From Desmodus rotundus (taxonomy: Eukaryota; Chordata; Mammalia; Chiroptera; Phyllostomidae), in contig NC_071391.1 of NCBI RefSeq assembly GCF_022682495.2, positions 108,421,195-108,485,194 on the forward strand: 64,000 nucleotides of DNA, given 5' to 3'. Of this stretch, positions 1 through 10,150 are shown one piece after another (position 1 is the first letter of the stretch; every line of letters begins with the position of its first letter). Both the position numbers and the translations under genes were made by a program. Below the pieces are notes generated by a model. That model was not told the DNA's origin, made no database searches, and saw only the letters and a program-made list of their open reading frames with translations.

Positions 1-1347
1 TTAGTGCTTCAGTATAAAAATAATAAACAGGTGATTTTGTTAGATTCCTTATTGGAGATCAACTTTACAATCCTACTTAGAAAATAGAAATAATTATAGT
101 TGAAGTGAAAAAGAGATAAAAGTCTGGAGCTGTCCCATTCAATATGACAGCCCCTAGCCACATAAATTTAACTTAATTGAAATAAAAATTTAAAAGTCAG
201 TTCTTTTGTCACTCTACCTATAGGCACCTGGTAATATTGGCTAACATAACACAGAATAGAGCATTGTTATCATTCTGGCATCATAGAAAATTCTATTGAA
301 CACCTCGGGTTTAGAGCACTCTGGAGGATCAGAGGAGGTAGTAATAGCAGGTAAGTTTTTGCAGAGAGATCAGTGAAAGTATTTGGACATCTGTTCTTAA
401 TGAGTAGAGAAAGGGAATAGAGGAGCTATAGATAAGCCCTACCTTTTTCCCCTTTTGCCACCAAGACCACTTGACAAAAATGTTTGGTAATGTTTCACTT
501 AATAATGGTGACAAAATAATAATTATTGAGCAGAATTTTGTTTAAGTCTGCAGGGGGAGAGTTTTGGAGGTTGTGTGTGTGTTCCTTCATCGAGTTATAA
601 TAGATTAACATCTAGTTAAATTAAAATAAATAAAATTGTTCTCCCTATGTACTTTCCTAAACCAATCAAAATGTGTATTCAATCATCTTTGTAATGCTAA
701 ACCAGTAAAAATGGAGCGCTGAAGCTTTTTATTCAAGAAATTAATTTACATTTCAATGATAATAATAAACAACTAAAGGGGCAGGTCTCATAGTGACTTG
801 ATTGCAATATTTAGGGCTATTTTTTTTTTTGTGGTATTCTCCCAGTTCTGTTCTGAATAGGTGATATCAGAACTTGTTTGTCTAACCCCAATCTAATGCA
901 GTGTTCCCTATTATCTGTAATAAGGATGTATTATGTCATTTCTTTTGAGTACACGTCCCCATTTTGATAATTGGCCATGTGTAAGTCCTGTTACCTCAAT
1001 GTAGAATTCAAAATGAAAGCATTGCCCAGCCCCCCTTACTTCTTGTTTTTAGGAACAAGATAGTTTTGGTTTGTCTTCTACTAATAAACCATAAAAAAAT
1101 GTAATTCATAACTGAATAACATGAGAAAGCAAGGTGAGCCAAAGGCAATCTGTTTTTGCTGGCTTGGGTTTAGCAAAAGCAACTCCAATATAGAGCCAGC
1201 CCCTGGGGAGAGAAATCCCAGATTTCATAATTTCCTGGTCATGACAGAGACAACACGTTACTGCTCCAGCAACAGTGACCCTGGCTTCCAGTTTTTGTAG
1301 CTTCTAAAGATTAGAAAATGATGTGGATCCTGGCCCGCAGGATCTGG
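1..1347. other. non-coding DNA, no recognised element
   Basis: AT-rich DNA with frequent stops in all frames. Short open frames here (one on the minus strand near 329-514, one on the plus strand from 1318) show no protein motif, and the second runs into the neighbouring LTR. I see no SINE, LINE or RNA gene in this stretch. A short palindrome built on ggatcctg and its complement lies at about 1323-1344, immediately next to the LTR. Confidence 0.6.
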
Positions 1348-2098
1348 TGTTGTGGCAGCAATAGACAAATACACACGGACTATAGAAATCCTGTGGAGAA
1401 AAAGGGATGGCGTGGCCACTCTCTAAGTGAGAGAGGGGAAGAGGGCCAGAGAGAGCCCAAGAGAGCCCAAAGCCTGCCTGGACAGGCTTTTATTGCTTTT
1501 CTGGGCACATTACATTGAGGATGGTCCTCATTTACTATGCACAGGTTCACCACAGGTGATTACCTTTTACAGACAACCAAGGACAGAATACTGCTAATTA
1601 CTTCAAAGAGAAGGATGTTACAGCTCAAGAGGGAAACTGGTCACACTCCATACTTGGGTGGTTTAGCACAAACTTTAGGAAGTTAAAGATACTCAGTAAA
1701 CATTTGCTGCCTCAATTCAGGGTGAGGGATTTTTAGCAAAAGCAAGTATCATAGCAATCTAGGTACAATGCAGGCCTGGTTCCCCATGGGAGAACCTGTC
1801 CATGGGCGTGGGTCCTGCCCGCTAACCTTGCTCCCCACTGGCTTTTCCAAGTGGGTGCTGGGCCACATTTCCCACTCTTAGAACGGTTCCCCATAGGAAA
1901 AGGCAGTGCAGGTCTGCAAACAGTAGCTATGCAGTAGCTTCCTGATTGGTCAAGCAGGAGACAACCGATATCTTGCCTGAAGTTTCTCTCTTGGAATGTC
2001 TCTACTGATTCCTTAAGTTCTCTGTATTCCTCTATAAATCCCTAGCTCATGAAGTTATTTACAGTGGATTCTATTGTCTGCAACTAAGATTTCTAACA
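1348..2098 (-). mobile_element. probable solo LTR of an endogenous retrovirus
   Basis: Read on the minus strand, the segment starts TGTTAGAAATC and ends GCCACAACA, the TG...CA boundary of a retroviral LTR. A polyadenylation signal AATAAAAG lies at 1487-1494 on that strand, about 140 bp before the end, as expected for an R-U5 region. The length (751 bp) and higher GC than the flanks also fit. No gag, pol or env sequence adjoins it, so it is read as a solo LTR. I could not find a clean target-site duplication, so the exact ends and the family remain uncertain. Confidence 0.55.
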
Positions 2099-2929
2099 CA
2101 TCAACTACTGAAGGATCAGCAACATAGAGGCCACAACCAATGGGATCTACCATACTTCAAAAGAAATAGTTTCATTAATATTATTATTAAAAATTGTGAT
2201 GTATGATAAGTTCAAGATGATATATTACAAGCCTGTATTTTGCTTCAGTCATTCATTTTCTATGTCTAGGCTATTAATTTATTTTTATAAAAAAGTATAT
2301 GACAATTTAAAGACTACAAGATACTATACATTTTAGAAAGAGCTGCGACAATTTCACAAACTCCTCTCCAAAATAATTGTATGAGAAAAAACTAAGAGGT
2401 TGACTGTTTTATCCAGAGTAATCAGTCTTTTGTATTTTTGTAAATTCCTCATTTTGCTAAGCTATAGGAAAGAAAAGACTATAGGGTGAAAGTAATTATG
2501 GTCCCCCAAAATGACCAGGGTCTAGATAAGAGAAAAACTAGTCTGATGAACACCAGTCTCTTCCAGACAATTCTGATATTTTGCCTCATATTTTCTAGCC
2601 ATGATAATAAAAGGGAAAAAAAAAGAAAATGGTTTGATTTTTTTTGAATTAGAGACTGTGGGCCTCAAATGTCTTTGTTTTGTTTAGAATGATTTGAATT
2701 CTTGCCTAAAGTAAGCTATACAAATATTTTTATTTTTATTTTAAATTCCTCCCTTAATCTAGTCTCCTGTGGGATTTTACAAAAAGTATTCAATATCATG
2801 AGCATATTGAATAGGAACAACAAAAAATGAAATAGTTTCCCGAGTTACCCTCACTTCCTCCATTTCCTCTTCTAAAGAATATCAATACTATATGGAATTT
2901 GCATTATGCAGATTCCCTAAGCCCCTAAC
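2099..2929. other. non-coding DNA, no recognised element
   Basis: AT-rich sequence with stops in all frames. No repeat family, RNA gene or coding potential recognised. Confidence 0.5.
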
Positions 2930-3115
2930 TTAGAGACCTTTTTCTGTGAAGGGCGACTTAGTACATATTTTAGGCTTTGTACATTGCATGGCCTCGGCCA
3001 CCACTCCTCTCCCTGGGGTGGTGCAAAGGTCGCATTAGGCAAAACACAAACCAATAGCTGCCCCGCTCAGCTTTTAGTTCTTCCCATTTCAGGATCCAGA
3101 ATATTGTGGAACAGA
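2930..3115 (+). mobile_element. hAT-Charlie-type DNA transposon fragment
   Basis: The stretch containing tttctgtgaagggc, then atattttaggctttg, then a (C)GGCCACCACTCC region follows the order of the end of a mammalian hAT-Charlie-type non-autonomous element (MER1 group). Only one end is present and it is well diverged, with no terminal inverted repeat pair, so this is an old, incomplete copy. The subfamily is not resolved. Confidence 0.45.
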
Positions 3116-3984
3116 AACAAGTTATTTCTGCTTTGCTCACTGTAAATTACTCAGCCACAGAAACTGTGAGCATAGTAAGAGGTTGCTGCTAAGTTTAGAG
3201 TAGTTTGTTGTACAATACTATTACTTGGCAACTTTTTTTTTTCATTCTTGGGAAAAACATTTTAGTGCAAACAAATGTGCTAAGAAACATAAACTAGGGT
3301 ATCTTTTCAGACATTCCTAAATAAGCATTCATGGCCCCACAAGTTTTCAAATCGCAAATTTTAAAAACTTGTCATCATCATACCCCTCTAACATAATCTT
3401 CTAATTTTATACTCTAATAATTTATAAGAAAAAAAGAAGATAGAACCACAGAAGAAAATGTGAATATCAATAGAGGATAAGAACCTGTAAATATGTCTAC
3501 AATAATAACTGATGATTCTTTTATACTCTGACACTGTGTTTTAGAAAACCAATCAATTTCTGGGGGAGAAACCAACTAAAACACGTGCACTTCCCTGGAT
3601 TTCAAAGATGAAAAGTTCCCTCTAAAAGTTAGCAAGCACACTTTCTGTTCATTGACAGAGATGTAAGTAGGTATTTTTCTCAGTGAGAAATAATAGTGGT
3701 CAATAATGTTTGTCTTACCCAAAGCCTGAGGGTCCTCACAACAGCTATCGTAACGGGTGGAGGGAAGAAGAGGTGCTAGAATCAGTGTTGCATTCACCAT
3801 TTCCAATTTTATGCAGTGGCAAGTTGAACTCTAAGGAAGTCAATGAAATTATGTGAAGCCAGGTGCTTATGTAGTATAACCACACGAATCTGTACCATTC
3901 TACTTGTAATTTACAAAGATGTTTTTCCTTGGTGACCATTGACTTCAAGTTTGACCCTCGTACCAGCAAAATAAATAAATAAAA
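3116..3984. other. non-coding DNA, no recognised element
   Basis: No coding or repeat structure recognised. Minus-strand open frames at 3576-4095 are partly produced by translation of the adjacent GGAA microsatellite (a run of Leu-Pro-Ser-Phe) and are not genes. Confidence 0.5.
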
Positions 3985-3988
3985 ACAA

Positions 3989-4056
3989 GAAGGAAGGAAG
4001 GAAGGAAGGAAGGAAGGAAGGAAGGAAGGAAGGAAGGAAGGAAAGAAGGAAGGAAG
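3989..4056. repeat. (GGAA)n microsatellite
   Basis: About 16-17 tandem GAAG/GGAA units, nearly perfect apart from one GAAA unit near the right end. All-purine on the plus strand. It follows an aataaataaataaaaac stretch, so it may have grown from the A-rich tail of an old retroposon. Confidence 0.95.
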
Positions 4057-4496
4057 AAACAAACTGAACATTTCCCAGCATAATTGTTTACCCACTACAT
4101 GGAAGAGATTGAGTTGTTTATATTCTGGAATTAATTCTTGTCACAAGAAAAAGTACATAAAATATTTCATGCATAGCAGAAGACAACTGCTTTAATATTT
4201 ATCAATGGTTTTCATATGGTTTATTATAATCATTTGCTAAGTTCCTCTGATTTGCTTTCCTGCTTGGAGGCTGTGTTTGCTGTGACCCATGAGTTCTTGT
4301 CTTGCTTTTATTATGTTGCTAAATTGAATGTCAATTTCTTTAACAAATCTGAGCACACCAAAATTTATTCTATTGGAAAAGACTGGCTTTTCTGGCTCTT
4401 GGGCTATGTAGGACATTTAACTTTAGCCTAATCCTTGTATCATATAATATTTCTCCATGAAAACCACCCTAAGTAGTTTGATAAGCAATACAAATT

Positions 4497-4592
4497 ATAA
4501 AGGGTGGGGGAAAAGTAAGTTGTTTGTATGGAAAATGATACAAGGATTAATAAATAATAAAAGAATAAACTCTATTTTGTGTATTCGGCACT
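4497..4592 (-). mobile_element. mariner-type palindromic MITE, one end lost
   Basis: Starts AAAGGGTGGGGGAAAAGTAA next to TA, then follows the reverse complement of the MITE at 5381-5502: the core TTTGTATGGAAAAT and TTAATAAATAAT is recognisable in the same order. The opposite terminal repeat is missing, so the copy is truncated on the right. Confidence 0.6.
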
Positions 4593-4635
4593 GTAAACTA
4601 AGCATGGAATAGATTCTCCCTGCCACCCTCAAAGG

Positions 4636-4752
4636 AAACAATGCTGCTGACACTTGACCTCAGACTCCTAGTCTCTGGTACTGTAAGACAATCAATTTCT
4701 GCTGTTCAGTTAGTGGTACTTCGTTAAAACAGCTCTAGTGAACTAATACATA
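4636..4752 (+). mobile_element. MLT1-type (MaLR) LTR, 3' fragment
   Basis: Matches the end of an MLT1 LTR: a 'cctcagactcctagtctc' block, 'actgtaagacaatcaatttc' in place of the canonical 'actgtgagaaaataaatttc', a 'ttagtggtacttcgtta' block, and a terminal 'gaactaatacat'. Only the last ~115 bp remain. This is an old placental-wide element. Confidence 0.7.
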
Positions 4753-4906
4753 GGACTTAGGGTCAACAATTCCAAAAGGTTAATTTCACAACTTAGAACT
4801 CAGATGCTCTGCATTTCTATTTGCATCCCAAAATACTTACACCACAAAGGCTGTGACTCATCAGCCGTTCTTTTTCCTATTCTTCTGTGCGCTGTAACAG
4901 TGGTTT

Positions 4907-5340
4907 ACCTTTCTATTCTTTATATATATATTTCTATTCTTTATATATATCTTATCTTCATACATATGTCTTTATGTATATATTATCTTAATATATATTC
5001 TTCATATATAAAGAATAGATATGTATCTATCTATATCTTATCTTTATATATGTCTTTATATATTTATATATATAAAGAAGTATTTCTATTCTTTGTATAT
5101 ATATTCTTTATATATACATACATTTACAATTTTATTTTAATTTATTTTTAGAGAGGAGAAGGGAGGGAGAAAGAGAGGGAGAGAAACATCAATGTGTGGT
5201 TGCATTTGCACACCCCCTACTGGGGACCTGGCCTGCAACCCAGGCATGTGCCCCGGCTGGGAATCGAACCAGTGACCTTTTGGTTCACAGGCTGGCACTC
5301 AATCAACTGAGCCACACCAGCAGGGCATACCTTTCTATTC
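4907..5340 (-). repeat. SINE insertion with expanded AT tail, bounded by a 12-bp target-site duplication
   Basis: The 12-bp string acctttctattc occurs at 4907-4918 and 5329-5340 and brackets the VES SINE (5131-5326) plus a ~210-bp AT-rich tract (4919-5130). The tract contains imperfect units of the form tttctattctttatatat in both orientations. It occupies the place where the SINE A-tail should lie, so it is read as an expanded tail that also captured the duplicated target sequence. Confidence 0.6.
5131..5326 (-). mobile_element. VES-type bat SINE
   Basis: On the minus strand the order is: GCCCTGCTGGTGTGGCTCAG, an A/B-box tRNA-like promoter with GGTTCGATTCCCAG, a CAGGTCCCCAGTAGGGGGTG block, a pyrimidine-rich CTCTCCCTCTCTTTC tract and an A-rich tail. 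This is the tRNA-derived SINE of yangochiropteran bats. The copy is near full length (~196 bp) and little diverged from the others in the window. Confidence 0.92.
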
Positions 5341-5380
5341 ATAATAAAATGAAATACCAAGGTATTAACAGTATTACCCA

Positions 5381-5502
5381 TAGAGGGTGGGGCAAAGGTA
5401 GGTTTACTGTTGTATGTGAAACAGTTTACTTGTATTATTTATTAATTATTGTATTATTTTCCATACAAACAACTATAAACCTACTTTTGCTCCACCCTAT
5501 AT
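5381..5502. mobile_element. mariner-type palindromic MITE (complete copy)
   Basis: About 120 bp with ~30-bp terminal inverted repeats: the left end reads AGGGTGGGGCAAAGGTAGG and the right end, reversed, reads AGGGTGGAGCAAAAGTAGG. TA dinucleotides flank both ends, as for Tc1/mariner insertion. The centre is AT-rich and partly self-complementary. There is no coding capacity, so it must have been moved by a transposase made elsewhere. Related copies lie at 4497 and 55162. Confidence 0.85.
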
Positions 5503-5784
5503 AGTATTGTCAGAAAAGGATACTCACAGAATCATATTGGATTTACAACTAGCCTTGTTCAAGTGTTCCTTGGTATATATTTAGCACCAACATAAAATAA
5601 ATTAACATTGCAGTCAAATTCAGATCAATTCAGCAATGGGAAAGAATAAGCTGAAATATTTGTTAGCTATAAATACAGAAAAAATAATAGATATAATTTG
5701 TTCTTAAAGTTAATCACGAGTATCAAAGTTGATAAGAATTCTCTACTGAGGGCACAGTTAGGCTCTGCTCTTTCCGTAGGGATG

Positions 5785-5877
5785 CGGGCTGCTTCCCCTA
5801 GAATGGGTGGTCTCTGTTTTAATAAGCCCTCCAAGGGTGACTCTGATGCATGCTAAGCTTGGAGAGCCACTGACCTA
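5785..5877 (+). mobile_element. MER5-type (hAT-Charlie) fragment
   Basis: Contains 'aataagccctccaagggtgac', 'tctgatgcatgctaagc' and 'agagccactgac', the right half of a MER5-like MITE whose canonical end is TTGAGAACCACTG. The left half is too eroded to bound. Confidence 0.6.
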
Positions 5878-6566
5878 AAGCACTACTTTGAAGATACATG
5901 CCCCTTAAAAATTCTGACAGAACATTATAGTGGGGAAAATCACTCTTCCCTTGGTATCACATTGCTTCTGGAAATGATTTAGCTGTGTGGGGCAGGGACT
6001 GCACACAGCCGTGAGAATGGAAGGTGTCAGGTGTACAACCACTCCAACAAACGTCCCAGAGCATTTGTTTTAAAACGCCTCCTGTAAGCCCCCGTGAAAA
6101 GAGGTATTTGTTTTGTTTTGCTTTTGGACATCCAACCCTATGCAGGGTGATTATCAAAATACTCCTCTCTCTCTTCTGTCCCAAATGTAAAACCTCTTAA
6201 CTTTTGCTTTACTTCTGTTCTTTCTTTTTATGCAACTCCCTTCTACAGAGTAATTGGAGTTCAGAAGTCCTTAAACCTTTCTGCTCACTGCAATTCTTAA
6301 CCTTTGCCCAGTAACAGTCCAAACCCAACTGTTGGTAGGTTACCCGGCAATTAAAGTGCTTCCACAAGCAGCCTGACACTGACTTACCCAGCTATTAGCA
6401 AAGGACAGGAATAGGGTGATTTAGGATGCAATTTTGTTTTCCCATAACGGAGGCAAACGCTTAAATAAGAATTTTCTGTTTTGAACTTCCATATCCCTAA
6501 GATTAATTTGTGAGACTCTGCTGCTTCAGAAACGAAGCGCTTAAAGTTCAACCATTCTCTGTGCAA
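5878..6566. other. non-coding DNA, no recognised element
   Basis: Moderately complex sequence without a recognised repeat. Short open frames on the minus strand (5957-6184 and 6384-6566) resemble no protein I know and lack supporting context. Confidence 0.45.
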
Positions 6567-6703
6567 CGTTTCTCTTAATGATCAATGGATGTGTTTCAAG
6601 CTGGGAGGTTAAAAGGTGAGAAAAGGCTAAACCAAAACCAACCTCACAGTACAGTGTTTCACTTAATGATGAATGACATTGTTTCAACTTGGGAGGATAA
6701 AAG
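6567..6703. repeat. 88-bp-offset direct duplication
   Basis: A ~48-bp segment at about 6567-6615 (…cttaatgatcaatgg… ctgggaggttaaaag) recurs at about 6655-6703 (…cttaatgatgaatga… ttgggaggataaaag). The two copies are roughly 80% alike and lie 88 bp apart, in otherwise single-copy DNA. The origin is unknown; an old local tandem duplication is the simplest reading. Confidence 0.7.
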
Positions 6704-7251
6704 ATTTTACATTTTCTTTGAAGCAGAGGAATAGCCAAGTGCTACTGATTAATGATGTGTCTAAGAATGTGGGGATAATGGCCCCGTGCAAGCTACTGTT
6801 CCACTGAGAAAATATTACTTTTTCCTCTTTTCTGAAAAACACATTTTGTCCTGCCTGGAAAATCACTTATATTGTTGTCCAGAGAAGGAAATCTCAAACA
6901 AAAACATAAAATTAAAATTATTAGTCATCTTTTAATTTTTCCAGAGAAAATTTTAGAAAAACTAAGATCATAAACTAAATCATCAACTTCCTATTCTCCC
7001 AAACTTTATGCCTTTGAGCATTAGTTACTTGAAACATACTTCAAAGAACATTTCCCTATTTTGGTCAAACATGCCATACTCATACCACGAGAAGTTATTA
7101 TAAAATTTGTTGACCTGATTCTTGTGTCTACAGAGTAACTTAAAAAATATAAAGATGGTTTGCTTTTAGCTGAAGAAAAGGGCAAGCAGGAGGACACGAG
7201 CTGTTACTTGAATGTATTCAAGTGTCATGATGTCTTCCCTCACAGATGCAT
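6704..7251. other. non-coding DNA, no recognised element
   Basis: AT-rich, stops in all frames, no recognised repeat. Confidence 0.5.
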
Positions 7252-7369
7252 CCTTCTTCCTTTCCCCTCCCTCCCTCCCCCCTTCCCTCCCTCCCTCCCT
7301 TCCTTCCTTCCTTCCTTCCTTCCTTCCTTCCTTCCTTCCTTCCTTCCTTCCTTCCTCTCTCTCTTTCTT
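7252..7369. repeat. (TTCC)n / polypyrimidine microsatellite
   Basis: A CT-only tract on the plus strand: irregular CCCTCC units, then about 16 TTCC units from ~7297, then CTCTCTCTTTC. The long mirror-symmetric pyrimidine run is the type that can form triplex DNA. The open frames across it in three registers are artefacts of the repeat. Confidence 0.95.
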
Positions 7370-8587
7370 CTTTTACATGGGACTGCTTTATAGAACATCC
7401 CTCACTGTTGACCTTTTGCTGAAGTATAATTCTATAAAGGTAGAGAGACAATCTCCAGGCAATTTTCTATTTACACTATCCACTTTCCACTTAATTTTTG
7501 CAAAGAGTTAGCAGTCATCTCAGATAAGTACCTGGAAGGCAATTCTTTATAAAATGGTAAGTGCAGTGTCACAAGCTGGGGTAGAAATGGCATTCCTTTG
7601 TAAATATAAAAACGAAAACCAAAGGTGTGCAAGCTGGGAGAGAAGGCCACCCATCTGCGCATGTAGAGGCGCAAGTGCATCAAAAATGTAGAAAATTTGG
7701 GGGGAAAGGAAGAAAAAATGAATGATAATTTTATTACTTCAAGGTAACTGCTATTAACACTTTTGTATAGTTCCTTTCATTTTCTCCTAATAGGTAATGT
7801 TAACACAACCACAATTTGCATATTATTTGCCTATTATAATGATGTAATTTTATATCATTTTTCTTTAAGCAACATAGAGTAAGCTAATATACTTTATATT
7901 ATTTGGTGTGTGGATGCTGTAATAGAATTCCCACCATGGTTTCAGACTGTTAATAAAAAGGATCATATAACCACATGCCATGAATACACAACATTTTGTG
8001 ACAAATAAGAAAAGAGGCTGTTTAAATGGACTGGTGTTAGGAAAGTGACCACTGGGGTCATGGGGGAGGGATGACCCCTGAGTGTGGAGAGACGTTTAAC
8101 AGGAACAAAGAATGAGAAGAAATGGCTGTGAGGATGTAAGCCCTTGCTGGGCTCCCCACTGACTCTGGGTCTCTGGTTTTAGTTCATATGTACCTCAAGA
8201 TGAAACAAGTGCACCTCCTGTAATGTGTTTAAAAATATAATCATGAATAACATCTACCCTTTCATAAAAAGATAAAATAGAACATTAGATGGGTCAAATA
8301 ATGTGATATTACAGGTAATATTTGGCAATTATTTTTCCCTTTTAAAGTAGCTTTTCCAGCAGTCCCCCTTTTCATGTTCAAGACTTTTTCTTATTTGGGG
8401 GGGGGTAAAATGTCACTTTTTATTATAGAGAGAAACCCTGTAGTTCACATTCAAACTAGCCCCCAAATGCAAACCCTTCCCAATAATCCACATTTTGTTC
8501 AACTTTGTGTTTTTCCCTCCAAGACACAGAACACAGATGTGCAGCCACAAATTCATTGAAGTGAGATCCTGAATAACTTCTAGGTTC
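7370..8587. other. non-coding DNA, weak old LINE similarity
   Basis: The part from about 7740 to 7960 ('aactgctattaacacttttgtat', then 'taatgatgtaattttatatcat') faintly follows the order of an ancient mammalian LINE, but too weakly to bound. The rest, including a G9 run at 8397-8405, shows no recognised element and no coding frame. Confidence 0.35.
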
Positions 8588-8706
8588 TTTTTTTTATTTA
8601 GTCTTTATTGTATTTTATTCCATTACCCTAGTCCCCTTATACCCACCTCCCCCCGGCAGTCACCACACTGTTGTCCATGTCCATGAGTCCTCTCCCATTC
8701 CAAAGA
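8588..8706 (-). mobile_element. bat L1 3' UTR fragment
   Basis: Begins with a poly-T run and 'tctttattgtattttattcc', followed by 'ccaccacactgttgtccatgtcc'-type sequence. This is the minus-strand form of the 3' UTR end seen in other L1/HAL1 copies here (39.5 and 50.6 kb). Only ~120 bp are present, so it is a heavily 5'-truncated insertion. Confidence 0.6.
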
Positions 8707-9197
8707 CAATTTGTGTGAGATTTGCCCACTTCTTGGAAAGACCTGTCCACGATTAGCCTACCTTCACTCACATATGACTGGAATTATCAGAGCGAATAGA
8801 CAACAGAGAGTCAATATTGTTCTAAAACATGTTATCATTAGAAATGACAGTATGAGTTATTTAGAGATTCTAAACAAACTAAAAATTAAAGAAATAGGAC
8901 TGCCTGTTACAGTGGAAAGAGCAGCCAGAGGGGAAATAAAGGCAGGGTCCTCACCATTGCAACCTAACAAAGAACTTTACACAGGAGGCTAAAAGCAAAG
9001 GAAGACATGTCTCACCCACTAACTCAGCAGTCCTGAGCTTGGACTGATACGGCTGCCTGCCGGGCATTCTGAACAATACAAATAAACTATGATAGTACAG
9101 TGGGGAGCCCTTGAAAGTCTGTGTGTACCATCTCCACTAGCTGGGAAAAGGAAGACCTTGAGACTGTGTATTCATCCCAAGGCCTGGAAGGGGGGAG
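8707..9197. other. unassigned DNA upstream of an LTR
   Basis: One open frame (8711-8992, plus) has no recognisable domain. Because it adjoins a probable LTR whose left edge looks like a polypurine tract, part of it could be the decayed 3' internal region of the same provirus. I see no envelope motif, so this remains a guess. Confidence 0.3.
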
Positions 9198-9705
9198 CGA
9201 AGGGGGGCTATAGTGCCAAAGGGGAAAAAATAAAAACATAAAACAACTGTGGTTATCTGCCTGCCTCCTGTCACATATACAAAATGAACAAATAGAGTCT
9301 GGAGCAAGATAAAGATTCGGGCTAACAAACCCCCATATCTACGTTTGGGTAGTTACCTCTCCCCGGGAAAGCTGGCACAACCCTCAGCCATCAATGAATA
9401 TGTCACTTCTTCACCCCCATCCCGCCATTTGTGTAAGTCATCAGAACAAAGGACTCACTCTCCTGGTCTCTGGGCCTCTTGGCCTCCTGGCTCTTTTTGC
9501 CACACAGGGGGCCCCTGGTCAGCTGGCCTCTGGCCACTGGGCCTCTAGCCACCTGGCCTCTGGCCACTCTGCCTTTGCCACCCCTACTCTAGCCACCCTT
9601 CCTTTTGCTTTCCCATTAGAACTTAGCATTAATAAACATTGCTTGCATGCTAGTAGGCTTGCTGATCTGTAGTTCTTTACTGCATCAGTGAGAAGAACCA
9701 AGTTT
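9198..9705 (+). mobile_element. probable gammaretrovirus-like LTR
   Basis: A purine tract (gaaggggggagcgaagg, 9188-9204) resembles the polypurine tract that precedes a gammaretroviral 3' LTR. It is followed by a CT-rich U3, a polyadenylation signal AATAAA at 9631-9636 and about 70 bp of U5. Immediately after, tgggagtttctcctg resembles, with several mismatches, a proline-tRNA primer site. Ends were set from these signals; no target-site duplication was found. No intact retroviral gene is present. Confidence 0.5.
9526..9584. repeat. 15-bp minisatellite inside the LTR
   Basis: Four consecutive units of 15 bp: gcctctggccactgg, gcctctagccacctg, gcctctggccactct, and a degraded gcctttgccacccc. Looser GGCCTC repeats extend leftward to about 9465. 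Tandem repeats in the U3 region are common in retroviral LTRs and often hold enhancer sites; function here is not shown. Confidence 0.85.
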
Positions 9706-9949
9706 CTGGGAGTTTCTCCTGTGATATGCCTAGCAAACCTAAACTTTTGCATGAATACATACAATGGCTCTCTGTTATACAAGCAACAGAGAAGAACCTG
9801 TAAATATACTCCCATTTAGCTCCAGTTGTTACCATAGCATAAAAAAAAATTATTACCCAAATCTTTTTCTCTTTGTTCATTGGCCTGACCAGTATTTCTA
9901 GCACATCTTGAGTTCCTGCTATAATGCACTCCCAAACTTAGACATTTAA

Positions 9950-10150
9950 AACCAACCAACTTAGTGGATTGAGTATCATCCTGTGAACCTAAGGTTCGTT
10001 GGTTCAATTCCCAGTCAGGGCACATGCCTGGGTTGCGGGCCAGGTCCCCAGTTGGCGGCATGCAAGAGGCAACCACACACTGATGTTTCTCTCCTTCACT
10101 TTCTCCTTCCCTTCCCCTCTCTCTAAAAATAAAAACAAATAAAACCTTTA
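9950..10150 (+). mobile_element. VES-type bat SINE
   Basis: Starts within the A-box region (agtggattgag), then has ggttcaattcccagtcaggg, the ccaggtccccagttgg block, the CT-rich tract and an A-rich tail. The first ~15 bp of the consensus are missing or diverged. The minus-strand open frame across it is an antisense reading of the SINE. Confidence 0.9.

Noticed and set aside
1323..1344. Short palindrome ggatcctg…caggatct considered as a terminator-like hairpin or target-site signal
   Set aside because: Only 8-bp arms with a mismatch; no transcript context, and it could easily arise by chance.
1348..2098. Search for a full provirus between the LTRs at 1.3 kb and 9.2 kb
   Set aside because: The LTRs differ in sequence and orientation, and the DNA between holds SINEs, MITEs and single-copy DNA with no gag, pol or env similarity.
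3745..4095. 116-codon minus-strand frame with a signal-peptide-like hydrophobic stretch
   Set aside because: The hydrophobic run (LPSFLPSFLPSF) comes from the GGAA repeat; no conserved domain follows.
7160..7511. Overlapping open frames on both strands with Pro/Ser/Phe or Lys/Glu/Arg runs
   Set aside because: Products of translating the TTCC microsatellite in different registers.
9980..10020. tRNA-like promoter boxes suggesting tRNA genes (also at every VES SINE)
   Set aside because: The boxes belong to tRNA-derived SINEs; no cloverleaf with acceptor and anticodon stems can be drawn.
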